This document shows positions 55,545-63,547 of a stretch of DNA of 64,000 nt, one piece after another (the first letter of the stretch is position 1; every line of letters begins with the position of its first letter). The translations under genes and the position numbers were made by a program. The stretch comes from an uncultured Flavobacteriales bacterium (GTDB taxonomy: Bacteria; Bacteroidota; Bacteroidia; Flavobacteriales_G; Salibacteraceae), in the NCBI GenBank assembly GCA_943788775.1, contig CALSRO010000003.1, forward strand, positions 124,001-188,000. Direction: 5' to 3'. Under the pieces are notes generated by a model that ran no database searches, was not told the DNA's origin, and worked only from the letters and a program-made list of their open reading frames with translations.

Positions 55545-55677
55545 GCTAACGGTTTGCAGCTAAGAAACGTGGGGCATTTCGGAGCGTTTATCTGTTCACC
55601 GAAACAAAAGTTGCTACGGAGAAGAACCTTGCGTAAACCACTGTCTGCCACATGTTTTCTTAGGTGCTGTTAAGGGC
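55545..55677 (-). other. attC-like recombination site
   Basis: A 133-base element. On the minus strand it begins GCCCTTAAC and ends ACCGTTAGC. Next to these are complementary arms: CACCTAAGAAAACATGTGGC on one side and CCACGTTTCTTAGCTGC on the other, pairing around CTAAGAAA, with a variable loop between. The LamG gene's stop codon (55682-55684) lies 4 bases away. It shares the AGCTGCAAACCGTTA end and the GTGCTGTTA(A/T)GGGC core with the site at 57225-57360. Confidence 0.7.
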
Positions 55678-55681
55678 TGGC

Positions 55682-56935
55682 TTATTCCTTAATCACTTTA
55701 AATGTCTGCTTCATATTTTCTCCAACACTCAACATATAAATACCACCTGATAAATTGCCCAACTCAATTGTCGTGTTTTCGGAATAAAGTTTTCCAGTCA
55801 ATACAATTCTTCCTGAATTATCATAAATAGAGTAAATCTCGCCAACAATTTTACTGTCCGCTTTTACATTAATTACGCTCTGTGCAGGGTTCGGAAATAC
55901 AGTGAATAAATTATCTTGCAAGGTTTCGTTTATACCTACATTATTGTTCACTATCAACACGGCAACATCTGATGTGTCAATGCAAGAAACAGAAGAAATA
56001 ATACATCGGAAAGGTTGATTGTTATTGCTCATAGTTACATTTGAAATAGTCAATGTGTCGTTTGTAGTTCCGATGTATTGATCAACGTTATTCAAATTCT
56101 GAAACCCTACACCAAGGTCTGTTTGCCATTGATAAGTTGCACTTGGGTCAGATGAACTTACTACAAATTGTGCGTTGTTGTTTACGTTTATAATTTGATT
56201 TGTTGGTTGGGTGTTTACTGATAATTGACAACCATTGTATAATGCCACAATTTCCGTTTGATCCAATGCCCTATTCCAAACTCCAATGTCATCTAACTTT
56301 CCTTTAAAGAATTCAGGCCATTCTAATTGTGCACCAAATATTAAGTTATTTGACGATCCTCCCATAATGTGATTGTCGGTCATACTTCCATCTAGAACAC
56401 CATTTACATAAATACTATATGTATTTTGATTCTTTACAAATGCAAGATGATGCCATTGACCTACAGATAATTGATTTGTTTCGGCTAAAGGAGCTTGTTG
56501 ATAAAAAGCATCATCCGCGAAAAAAATAAAAGTTCCATTAACAGTTGTTACTGGAGTTCCCCAATCATTACCTGTGTTGTCATGCCTTTTCGACATGAAA
56601 ACATATGCATTATCATAATCTACTAAATATACCCAGCCAGCTTGCGTATAAGAATTTGGATTATTGTCAAGGGAAGAAGGATTGCCCACATCTATGTAAT
56701 TAGATATGTGATCAAAATTATAAGCGTTGTTCATTACTCCAAAACGGTCTGTTGTTAAAGTTGCACCAGTAATCGTTCCGTTATTCCCATTACCACTTTC
56801 ATCGTTGGCATTTCCGTTAAAAGGCCACCAACCAACAAGCCCATTGGTCGGCAAATAATTTGGCACTTGCGCCATTATTGAAGCAGTCAATCCAATTGAC
56901 ACAGCTACTGTGAGAAGTATTTTTTTCATTGTCAT
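55682..56935 (-). CDS. LamG-domain T9SS type A sorting protein
   Basis: A 417-residue exported protein (signal KKILLTVAVSIGLTASIMAQ). A LamG/concanavalin A-like domain spans about residues 30-235 (LVGWWPFNGNANDESGNGNN, QWHHLAFVKNQNTYSIYVNG, GKLDDIGVWNRALDQTEI). An Ig-like segment follows (ATYQWQTDLGVGFQNL, TLTISNVTMSNNNQPFRC), and the C-terminus is a type A sorting domain (FTVFPNPAQSVINVK). Translation may start at the second ATG (56929). An exported adhesin-like protein inside a cassette-like block is unusual. Confidence 0.85.
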   Translation of the reverse strand: MTMKKILLTVAVSIGLTASIMAQVPNYLPTNGLVGWWPFNGNANDESGNGNNGTITGATLTTDRFGVMNNAYNFDHISNYIDVGNPSSLDNNPNSYTQAGWVYLVDYDNAYVFMSKRHDNTGNDWGTPVTTVNGTFIFFADDAFYQQAPLAETNQLSVGQWHHLAFVKNQNTYSIYVNGVLDGSMTDNHIMGGSSNNLIFGAQLEWPEFFKGKLDDIGVWNRALDQTEIVALYNGCQLSVNTQPTNQIINVNNNAQFVVSSSDPSATYQWQTDLGVGFQNLNNVDQYIGTTNDTLTISNVTMSNNNQPFRCIISSVSCIDTSDVAVLIVNNNVGINETLQDNLFTVFPNPAQSVINVKADSKIVGEIYSIYDNSGRIVLTGKLYSENTTIELGNLSGGIYMLSVGENMKQTFKVIKE

Positions 56936-56936
56936 T

Positions 56937-57185
56937 TTATCGTTTGTTATTTATTATGTTTTGAAGTTCGCTTTTGATTGTTGTGAGTTCATCTATCTCA
57001 TCTTGACTAAATTCGTTCAACCGCATATCCCTTTCAATTCCAAGAATTTCTTGTTTGATTGAATCCTCAGTTGCAGAGCTTCTCAATTTGATTGTAAGTT
57101 CTTTCAACGAATTTAGATACTCTTCTTTATTTTTTATTTCAGTTCTCATCATATCTAAAATTAGTTTAATTGTTTCTTGGCTCAT
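56937..57185 (-). CDS. Small coiled-coil protein of unknown function
   Basis: An 82-residue acidic helical protein (MSQETIKLILDMMRTEIKNK, then DSIKQEILGIERDMRLNEFS) with heptad spacing that predicts a coiled coil. Its stop lies one base from the LamG gene start, so both belong to the same unit and the same putative cassette. The function is unknown. Confidence 0.6.
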   Translation of the reverse strand: MSQETIKLILDMMRTEIKNKEEYLNSLKELTIKLRSSATEDSIKQEILGIERDMRLNEFSQDEIDELTTIKSELQNIINNKR

Positions 57186-57224
57186 ATTTTATAATTGTTG
57201 ATTCTATGCTAATATAGTAAGCTT

Positions 57225-57360
57225 GCCCTTAACGGTTTGCAGCTACAAGAAGTTGGCGATTTCGAAGCACAAAACTGTCTGCCAGCACTGAACTTGATAC
57301 GAAGCACAAAGCCTCATTTAACCACTGAACCGCCAATTTCTTGTAGGTGCTGTTATGGGC
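57225..57360 (-). other. attC-like recombination site
   Basis: A 136-base element. On the minus strand it begins GCCCATAAC and ends AACCGTTAAGGGC. The arms CTACAAGAAATTGGCG and CGCCAACTTCTTGTAG are complementary over about 15 bases with one mismatch, and unpaired spacers separate them from the core ends, which is the attC layout (R''-L''-L'-R'). The stop codon of the 104-residue gene lies inside the first core (57353-57355). The variable centre contains repeats such as GAAGCACAAA. Confidence 0.75.
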
Positions 57361-57667
57361 AGGTTTGGATGTTACGATTGTCAGAGAATTTTATAAATGT
57401 CGCAGAAAATCCGTCCGCAGTTTTTTTTAATCGGAAATCGAGTCGCTTACTGTGTCCGTTTATTTCATTTGCCCATTTGTCAAGTATATGGCTGAAGGCT
57501 TTTTTATTCAAATCATACCCTTTTTTTCGAAATGCTTTGTTTGTCATTGGATTTATTTTAACCCAGTTTCCCTTTCCATCTGAAGGACCGCATGCTGTGT
57601 AGCATTCAAATTTTTGTTTACAAATGATAATCCAAACTCTCACTCCTCTTTTTTTTTGAAAATGCAC
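57353..57667 (-). CDS. Unknown protein, stop codon inside attC-like site
   Basis: A 104-residue basic protein: MHFQKKRGVRVWIIICKQKF at the start and FSATFIKFSDNRNIQTCP at the end. The first 15 residues may be upstream DNA. Its TAA stop is formed by the core bases of the attC-like element at 57225-57360, an arrangement typical of integron cassettes. No family is recognised. Confidence 0.5.
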   Translation of the reverse strand: MHFQKKRGVRVWIIICKQKFECYTACGPSDGKGNWVKINPMTNKAFRKKGYDLNKKAFSHILDKWANEINGHSKRLDFRLKKTADGFSATFIKFSDNRNIQTCP

Positions 57668-57748
57668 CTGGAATCACATGCCGAAACACCAAGTCTCCGC
57701 AAACCTTGTCCGGCAGATTGGATTGTCAAGATAATTTTGGTTGGCAGA

Positions 57749-58340
57749 TTATTTGCCACATTCTTTCTTTGCATTTTCTATTGCTTCATCTAATTTTGGT
57801 ATCCAAGTCATCTCTGTTGCTGTTCTAGCTAATTCCTTCTCCATATCATCTAACTTGCCATATATTTCTGCACATTTCTTTGCTTTCTCAACATGTTTAT
57901 CAGCTTCCCTGCGTAAAAAATCACCATCATTTAACTGCTGTGGAGTATATTCTTTATTCATTGGGCTGTCATCACGTAAATTTGCACAATCACATGCTGA
58001 TGGACCACTCTTGAAAATAAAATAGAACTGCGACACATCCGATAATAGGAATTGAATATTTCAAACCTATACTTGATTTTGTGCTTTCAAGGTCAATATT
58101 GCCATATTTTTCGATTAGGTTTTGATTTGTATGATATTCTTGTTTCTTAATTTCACCCAACAATGTTCCTAAGTCTATAAATTTTATATTATATGGCTTA
58201 AGAACGCCCATAGATTTTGCTTTTAATTTTTCTTTTTCAAAAAAACCTGCAGTAGATTTTTTAGCTTCAATAATTCCTAAAGTGTACAAATCTTTTTCGG
58301 AAATATTGTATTTTTTGATTTTCTCATTTGAATTTTCCAT
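57749..58340 (-). pseudogene. Small membrane-anchored protein split by a one-base frameshift
   Basis: Two overlapping frames look like one gene. The first (58340 to 57990) ends with a membrane segment (YSIPIIGCVAVLFYF) and then reads into QEWSISM and a stop. The other frame continues FKSGPSACDCANLRDD and a charged helical tail ending KKECGK at 57749. Dropping one T from the TTTT run near 58015-58020 joins VLFYF to FKSGPSACDC. The restored protein has about 196 residues: a cytoplasmic part, one membrane segment and a Cys-containing outer part. A sequencing error in the T-run would give the same picture. Confidence 0.6.
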
Positions 58341-58941
58341 TTTATTATGATTTTAAATTTATTCTTTTTGTCCTACTGGTTTGGCTTTTCGGAATACGCT
58401 CCGTTTTTTAAAGTGGGTTCTGGCCTCCACTATTGTGCGTGAATTTTACAAAATATATTTTAAGAACTATCAAAGTTCTTCTTTGTCGGTTCTCTTGGCT
58501 GTCGTTTTCCGTTTGGTTGTCTGTTCATAAACTTGCCCATAACAATTGTATATCGTTAAATAGACCATTATTTTTTCGATGGGCTATTGAGCACAGCCCA
58601 AATATAGTGAAGGATAGCGAGTGACTTTCAACGTCCATAGCACACTGATTTTTGCAAGAATTTATCACACATCATAAAATTATCAACCGTTTACAAACGA
58701 TTGCTATCGATATTAAGCGGGTAAATACCGAGTTACGTTTTTAGTTCACCATTCATTTGCCCCATCGTTCTTTCAGTGATAGTGTTGCACAGTAAATATG
58801 CTGAGCGTGCAAGTCGATAGAAGTAATAAGATAGCCAGAGGCGAATGAATAACAGGACGGATGCACGACATGCTCATCACAACAACACACCCACCGAAAA
58901 CACGATACAAACCTTTTAATCAATTTTTAAAAACACACATT
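58341..58941. other. Intergenic region with a half-site like attC
   Basis: About 600 bases hold no supported gene. At 58535-58543 stands GCCCATAAC, the same core as the site at 57225, but in plus orientation and followed by a different arm (ATTGTATATCGTTAAATAG) with no clear partner. The rest looks like eroded DNA, and the end contains the ssb leader. Short ORFs here (such as 58433-58624) lack coding character. Confidence 0.5.
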
Positions 58942-59286
58942 ATGAACGCTTTAAGAAACAGAGTACAATTGATCGGCCACCTAGGAATGAACCCAGAAGT
59001 AAAAACCTTTGATGGAGATCGCAAAATGGCCAAGGTCAGCATCGCCACCAACGAAGTGTATTACAACGCCAAGGGCGAGAAAATAGAAGACACGCAGTGG
59101 CACAACATTGTGATGTGGGGTAAGACTGCAGAGATCGCAGAGAAGTACCTGAAGAAAGGTCAAGAAGTATGCGTAGAAGGCAAGCTTGTGAACCGCAGCT
59201 GGGAAACCAAAGAAGGCGACAAGCGCTACATCACCGAGGTGGTTGTGAATGAGCTTGTCATGCTCGGCAAGAAAGAAGCAGCCTAG
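58942..59286 (+). CDS. ssb: Single-stranded DNA-binding protein
   Basis: From the ATG at 58942 (MNALRNRVQLIGHLGMNPEV) the 114-residue protein is one OB-fold SSB domain: IATNEVYYNAKGEKIEDTQW, WHNIVMWGKTAEIAEKYLKK, GQEVCVEGKLVNRSWETKEG and YITEVVVNELVMLG. It lacks the long disordered tail and acidic tip of housekeeping SSB, so it is probably a secondary, short SSB, as found in mobile elements or competence sets. The longer frame from 58861 would add 27 residues with no counterpart. Confidence 0.9.
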   Translation: MNALRNRVQLIGHLGMNPEVKTFDGDRKMAKVSIATNEVYYNAKGEKIEDTQWHNIVMWGKTAEIAEKYLKKGQEVCVEGKLVNRSWETKEGDKRYITEVVVNELVMLGKKEAA

Positions 59287-59288
59287 GC

Positions 59289-59349
59289 AAAAGCTCCTCC
59301 CATAACGATTCAGAAAAGCTCCAAGCACTGAGGTGTGAGGAGCTTTTTT
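59289..59349 (+). terminator. Terminator after ssb with two competing stems
   Basis: The arm GGAGCTTTTTT (59339-59349) can pair with AAAAGCTCC at 59314-59322 (loop of 16 bases) or with AAAAGCTCC at 59289-59297 (larger loop). The T-run follows the stem, so it should work as a Rho-independent terminator. Confidence 0.8.
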
Positions 59350-59394
59350 GAATATCGAATGTAGAACTTCCAATATCGAATAACGAAATAGAAA

Positions 59395-59751
59395 ATGATG
59401 AAATACGATCTAGAAAACCGATTGATTGAATTTGCCAATGAAGTGATTTCTTTTACTGAAAGACAACCTCAGCGCTATGCCGTAAAAATCCTTGCCAATC
59501 AACTCCTTCGCTCCTGCACCTCGCCAGCACTGAATTATGCAGAGGCTCAAGCTGCCGAATCTAAGAGAGACTTTGTGCACAAGATGAAAATCTGTTTGAA
59601 GGAACTACGAGAAACTCAAGTAATTCTCAGGATACTTGAAAAGCGACCGTATGTCGATTCAGAAAAAATTCAAAATCTTGATAATGAATGCGATCAGCTC
59701 ATTCAAATCTTTGTGAAGAGTATTGCGACAACAAAGGCAAGCGCTGCCTAA
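59395..59751 (+). CDS. Four-helix-bundle protein (23S rRNA-IVS family)
   Basis: A 118-residue all-helical protein of the four-helix-bundle family often found in 23S rRNA intervening sequences: MKYDLENRLIEFANEVISFT, AVKILANQLLRSCTSPALNY, AEAQAAESKRDFVHKMKICL and KELRETQVILRILEKRPYVD. The start may be the second Met at 59398. In this phylum the gene is usually free-standing and flanked by repeats such as those seen on both sides here (59343-59394 and 59752-59910). The role is unknown. Confidence 0.85.
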   Translation: MMKYDLENRLIEFANEVISFTERQPQRYAVKILANQLLRSCTSPALNYAEAQAAESKRDFVHKMKICLKELRETQVILRILEKRPYVDSEKIQNLDNECDQLIQIFVKSIATTKASAA

Positions 59752-60714
59752 CCTGATTTCGAAATTGGATATTCGAAATTGGAAATTCGATATTCCTTGC
59801 GCATTGTTCACCAAAAGGGGCGTATCGTAAAATTCACTTGCAGTGCCATTGTTGGGATTTCGAAATTCAGTATTCGACATTCGTAATTCGATATTCAATT
59901 TGAATTTATCCATCATATTGAATGTTAGGGTGAAGCTTCACCAGTGATAGCAATGGTCAAGCGGAAGTGCGTTCCGATCTGTGAACCAGCTTTAGTCTCG
60001 AAACTTTCGATTTGGTGATTTCAAACGAAACCGATGGCGCAGTAATCGGAATAAAGCATGCAGCGCCAGACCACTTGCGGTTCTTTAGATTCGATCAGAA
60101 TCTGAAGAAATCACCTTGAAGCTTCAAGCAGTTTTTGCTTCGTTTTTGCTGCATCAAAAATGAAGAGATTGATGTTTATCTTCCACTTTTTCTTGGCACT
60201 TCGACAGGCTCAGTGCAGGCTGCAAGTGGAGCAAAACCCAAGCCCCATAAAAGACCATTTTTTCTGTGCGAATGCTCGACACAGAAAAACCACGGTTCTG
60301 TATGGTGCGAGGGGTAACATTCACTTGCACTGCTATTATTGGGATTTCGACATTGGAAATTCGGAGTTCATTATTCGTTATTCAACTGATCCTTGAGTAT
60401 TGATGGTTAAGTATTGAATATTCCCTACCGAAGTCGTTTCTCTTCCTTTTGTCTTGCCACAAAAGGAACAAAAGGGCAAGGCTGTGAAGAACTTCAAAGG
60501 CATCTTCTCACTTCACCTAAGTTCGGTCGGGTGATTTCCGAATCAAGTTCGGAACTTCCCGATCTCACTAAGGCGAATCTTCAAATTCAACCTTTGATTT
60601 TCTTCAAGGCCTTTGAGCACTTCGTTAGTGATCTCGTTGTTCTGGACATTTCGAAATTCAGTATTCGACATTCATTATTCGATATTCCTTTGTGTATTGA
60701 ATATTCCAATGTCG
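59752..60714. repeat. Non-coding stretch with repeated TTCGAAAT/GATATTC units
   Basis: About 960 bases hold no supported gene. A 26-base block (ATTTCGAAATTCAGTATTCG followed by ACATTC) occurs at 59857-59882 and again at 60648-60673, and a related longer unit around CACTTGCA(G/C)TGC(C/T)ATT(G/A)TTGGGATTTCGA occurs near 59835 and 60322. Related TTCGATATTC units also flank the four-helix-bundle gene. A CTTCGACAGGCTCAGTG motif is at about 60198-60215. Several small ORFs across the stretch are shadows of the repeats. Confidence 0.7.
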
Positions 60715-61584
60715 TTACCGCGCTCGATAGTGTCCGAAATTTTTATCAAACATCACTCCCAAAAGTGCCTTTAATGGGTTGGTTTGACGCTTGCGATACA
60801 TCAGTCCGATAGAAAGTGTCAGCCATGACAAATGCGCATGATGGTGATGCGTTTCGTGGTTGCCAATGCCCATACCGAGCGGAAACCAATACGTATTGCT
60901 TTCGCGGTCTTTGGCCGTGCCCAAGTGTTCGCACCAATGACGCAAGGTGGTGCCGATATTCAGCACAAAAAGCGACCCCAGAAAAAACCAAATGGATGGT
61001 TGAACCAGCCAAACAACTAGTACACTGAGCAATGTTGCCCAAACCATATTCACAATACTGATCGGTACCGATTTCACCTTGGCGTTCTCAACCTTTTGGT
61101 TCGATTTTGATTTCAACAGAAGATACAGTGTAAACATCAACGGGACACCTTCACACAAGACATAAAACCAGCGCTTTTCCTGATACAAATCGCGTTTCAC
61201 AGGCGGCCAAAGTGGATCGACTGGGAGGTTTGTATTCGCGTGGTGCATCAAATGATACTTTCTAAACAACTCCCCTACCATCGGCAACAACATTATGCCG
61301 GAAGCAACATTCAGAATGATACGATCGAATTTAGTTCGGGTAATGGACTTATGAGCAGCATCGTGCATGGTCGCAATCAAGAAAGAGTGCATCACTACTC
61401 CGGCCGGTATGAACGCCCACCAATGTCCTTGGTGGAACAACTCCGACAGCCAGTACATCGCAGCGGCTATCGAACCACCCACCATCAATGTGACAAAGGG
61501 AATGAGCCATGGCGTCTGTCTAAGCCGCGACTCAATCTTGAGTTCTCGTTCGAAGTTCAGGCTATGTTCGTTTTCATCTGACAT
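60715..61584 (-). CDS. Fatty acid desaturase family protein
   Basis: A 289-residue integral membrane di-iron enzyme. Three His boxes are visible: HDAAH near residue 74, HLMHH near 110, and HETHHHHAH near 247. Hydrophobic segments flank them in the usual way. The family introduces double bonds into acyl chains, or in some cases hydroxylates or converts carotenoids; the substrate cannot be told. Its start overlaps the prmC stop by 11 bases, so both are likely on one message. Confidence 0.85.
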   Translation of the reverse strand: MSDENEHSLNFERELKIESRLRQTPWLIPFVTLMVGGSIAAAMYWLSELFHQGHWWAFIPAGVVMHSFLIATMHDAAHKSITRTKFDRIILNVASGIMLLPMVGELFRKYHLMHHANTNLPVDPLWPPVKRDLYQEKRWFYVLCEGVPLMFTLYLLLKSKSNQKVENAKVKSVPISIVNMVWATLLSVLVVWLVQPSIWFFLGSLFVLNIGTTLRHWCEHLGTAKDRESNTYWFPLGMGIGNHETHHHHAHLSWLTLSIGLMYRKRQTNPLKALLGVMFDKNFGHYRAR

Positions 61585-62431
61585 CTTTCGGATCCTTCGA
61601 TTTTGATTCTTCGATATTCAAAACAACAAACCGCTCCTTACCACCTATGTCTTTTGCCAGGCGGATGGATCCCGGCCAAAGTGGACGAAGCGCTGCCAAG
61701 AGGTCGTCCATTTCGGTGGCATGAGTTTCAAAATAGACACTCTTTACGTCTGACTTTTCCGCCAACTGTGTAATCACTCTAAAGAAGTAAAAAGGGTCGC
61801 TTTCCGGACTAAACAACGCCAAATGAGGTTCGTGTTCGAGCACATTCTGCTCCAGCGTTTCTTTACGATCCACGGGAATATACGGAGGATTGCTGATGAT
61901 GATATCAACACCTTTCAGCTCGCCCATGTTACTGGCATCCGCGTGATAAAAATCCACATCCAATTTCAGAAGATCGCTGTTTTTACGAGCTACGTTCAAC
62001 GCCCCTTCACTGATATCGCAGCCGCTGACGTTCCAATTTTGCCGGGCTTTTTTAATTGCAATGGGTATGCATCCCGATCCCGTTCCTATATCTAAGACTC
62101 CTAATTCCTTTCCATCATTTTCATCCAAAAGCAATTGCACCAATTCCTCCGTTTCGGGCCTTGGTATGAGCACGTTTTCATCCACATACAATTCAAAATC
62201 AAAAAAGGGTGCTTTATTGAAAATGTATTGGATGGGCACAAACTCGGCCAAGCGAGCCATCACCGATTCCCAGGTACCCTGAGCAGGTTCGGGTACTTCC
62301 TCTTCATTTCGGGAATAGACCTCTGCTCTGCTCCAACCATGGATTTCTTGCACACACCAATGATAAAGCGACTGTAATTCGCCTTGTAAATAATGTGGGC
62401 TGAGTGTGGCGTAAAACCTTTGTCTGAGCAT
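61574..62431 (-). CDS. prmC: Peptide chain release factor N5-glutamine methyltransferase
   Basis: From the ATG at 62431 (MLRQRFYATL) the protein has 285 residues. It methylates the Gln of the GGQ loop of release factors using S-adenosylmethionine. The N-terminal helical domain is followed by PIQYIFNKAPFFDFELYVDE, IPRPETEEL, the SAM site VLDIGTGSGCIPIAI and the catalytic NPPY in IISNPPYIPV. The longer frame to 62515 runs through the divergent ribD promoter and is rejected. Confidence 0.93.
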   Translation of the reverse strand: MLRQRFYATLSPHYLQGELQSLYHWCVQEIHGWSRAEVYSRNEEEVPEPAQGTWESVMARLAEFVPIQYIFNKAPFFDFELYVDENVLIPRPETEELVQLLLDENDGKELGVLDIGTGSGCIPIAIKKARQNWNVSGCDISEGALNVARKNSDLLKLDVDFYHADASNMGELKGVDIIISNPPYIPVDRKETLEQNVLEHEPHLALFSPESDPFYFFRVITQLAEKSDVKSVYFETHATEMDDLLAALRPLWPGSIRLAKDIGGKERFVVLNIEESKSKDPKDVR

Positions 62432-62438
62432 TGAATGG

Positions 62439-62448
62439 GTCACGTGAC
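62439..62448. promoter_or_regulatory. GTCACGTGAC palindrome in the prmC/ribD divergent promoter
   Basis: A perfect 10-base palindrome lies 8 bases upstream of the prmC start and about 55 bases upstream of the ribD start. It could be an operator shared by both genes, but no regulator is known and chance cannot be excluded. Confidence 0.3.
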
Positions 62449-62490
62449 AAAGATGGTGCTTTCCATGCCATTTCGAGTAACTTCCCTTCC

Positions 62491-62498
62491 TACCTTTG
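62491..62498 (+). promoter_or_regulatory. Candidate -7 box for ribD
   Basis: TACCTTTG is a full match to TAnnTTTG and ends 5 bases before the GTG at 62504. It supports 62504 as the start and implies a message with almost no leader. Confidence 0.45.
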
Positions 62499-62503
62499 CA
62501 TCC

Positions 62504-63547
62504 GTGAGTAACCATGAATCATACATGAAACGCTGCTTGGAGCTAGCAGCATTAGGCATCGGAAAGGTCGCCCCCAACCCGATGGTGGGTTGTGTTATTG
62601 TGCACAATGACAAGATCATTGGCGAAGGTTATCATCAGCAATATGGACAAGCGCACGCAGAGGTCAATGCCATTAACGCTGTTCAAGACAAATCTTTATT
62701 GACGGAAAGTACACTTTATGTGAACTTGGAACCTTGTGCGCATCACGGCAAGACTCCACCTTGCGCTGATTTAATCGTGCAACACAAATTAAAGCATGTT
62801 GTGATCTGCAATCGCGACCCCTTTGCGGAAGTAGATGGAAAAGGAATCGCCAAATTAGAAGCGGCAGGAATCACGGTAGAAACGGGGATTCTAGCACCTG
62901 AAGGCCTATGGCTCAACCGAATATTTTTCACTTTCCATACCAAAAAACGACCCTATATCATCTTGAAATGGGCCCAAACCATCGATGGTTTTATAGATCG
63001 CGATCGAGCTCCAGGCGATCATCAACCACCCCTCAAAATCACTTGCGATGAGTCAAATCGATTGGTGCACAAGTGGCGAACAGAGGAAGCCGCCATTTTG
63101 GTCGGAAAGAATACCGCCCTGTTGGACGACCCAAGATTGACCGCGCGTCATTGGCCGGGCAAAAACCCATTGCGATTGGTCATCGATCCACAATTGCAAC
63201 TCCCTTCTACTCTGCGCATGTTCAACGATGAGAACGAAACGTGGGTATTCAATGCGCGCAAGGCCTATTGCGAAAAGAACATTTGTTTTGAACAGATCAA
63301 CGATCCGTCCGAGTTCCCGCACGAAATCGCTGAACACTTGTACAAAAAAGGAATTCAAAGCGTAATTATCGAAGGCGGAAAAAACACGTTGGAACATTTC
63401 TATTCGGCCGGTTTGTGGGACGAAGCACGCATTTTCACCAACCCAATGCGCATTGGCGGAGGAATAGCAGCACCACGATTTACCGGTAAAGAAGTCAGTC
63501 GAGAACACATAGGCGAAGACATACTCCAAGTGTACATTCCGGGGTGA
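62504..63547 (+). CDS. ribD: Bifunctional riboflavin deaminase/reductase
   Basis: The 347-residue enzyme performs the deamination and reduction steps of riboflavin synthesis. The deaminase half has HAEVNAI and EPCAHHGKTPPC with zinc-binding His and Cys, plus NPMVGCVIV. The reductase half has TIDGFIDRDR, TCDESNRLVHKWR and VIIEGGKNTL. I chose the GTG at 62504 (SNHESYMKRCLELA), since other Bacteroidota RibD start with M-x-HE-x-YM and a -7 box sits directly upstream. The stop overlaps the next gene (GTGA). Confidence 0.93.
   Translation: MSNHESYMKRCLELAALGIGKVAPNPMVGCVIVHNDKIIGEGYHQQYGQAHAEVNAINAVQDKSLLTESTLYVNLEPCAHHGKTPPCADLIVQHKLKHVVICNRDPFAEVDGKGIAKLEAAGITVETGILAPEGLWLNRIFFTFHTKKRPYIILKWAQTIDGFIDRDRAPGDHQPPLKITCDESNRLVHKWRTEEAAILVGKNTALLDDPRLTARHWPGKNPLRLVIDPQLQLPSTLRMFNDENETWVFNARKAYCEKNICFEQINDPSEFPHEIAEHLYKKGIQSVIIEGGKNTLEHFYSAGLWDEARIFTNPMRIGGGIAAPRFTGKEVSREHIGEDILQVYIPG

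Noticed and set aside
58433..58624. 63-codon ORF
   Set aside because: It spans the attC-like half-site and has no recognisable protein features.
60414..60812. 132-codon ORF on the plus strand
   Set aside because: It runs through the TTCGAAAT-type repeats and overlaps the end of the desaturase gene; composition is not coding.
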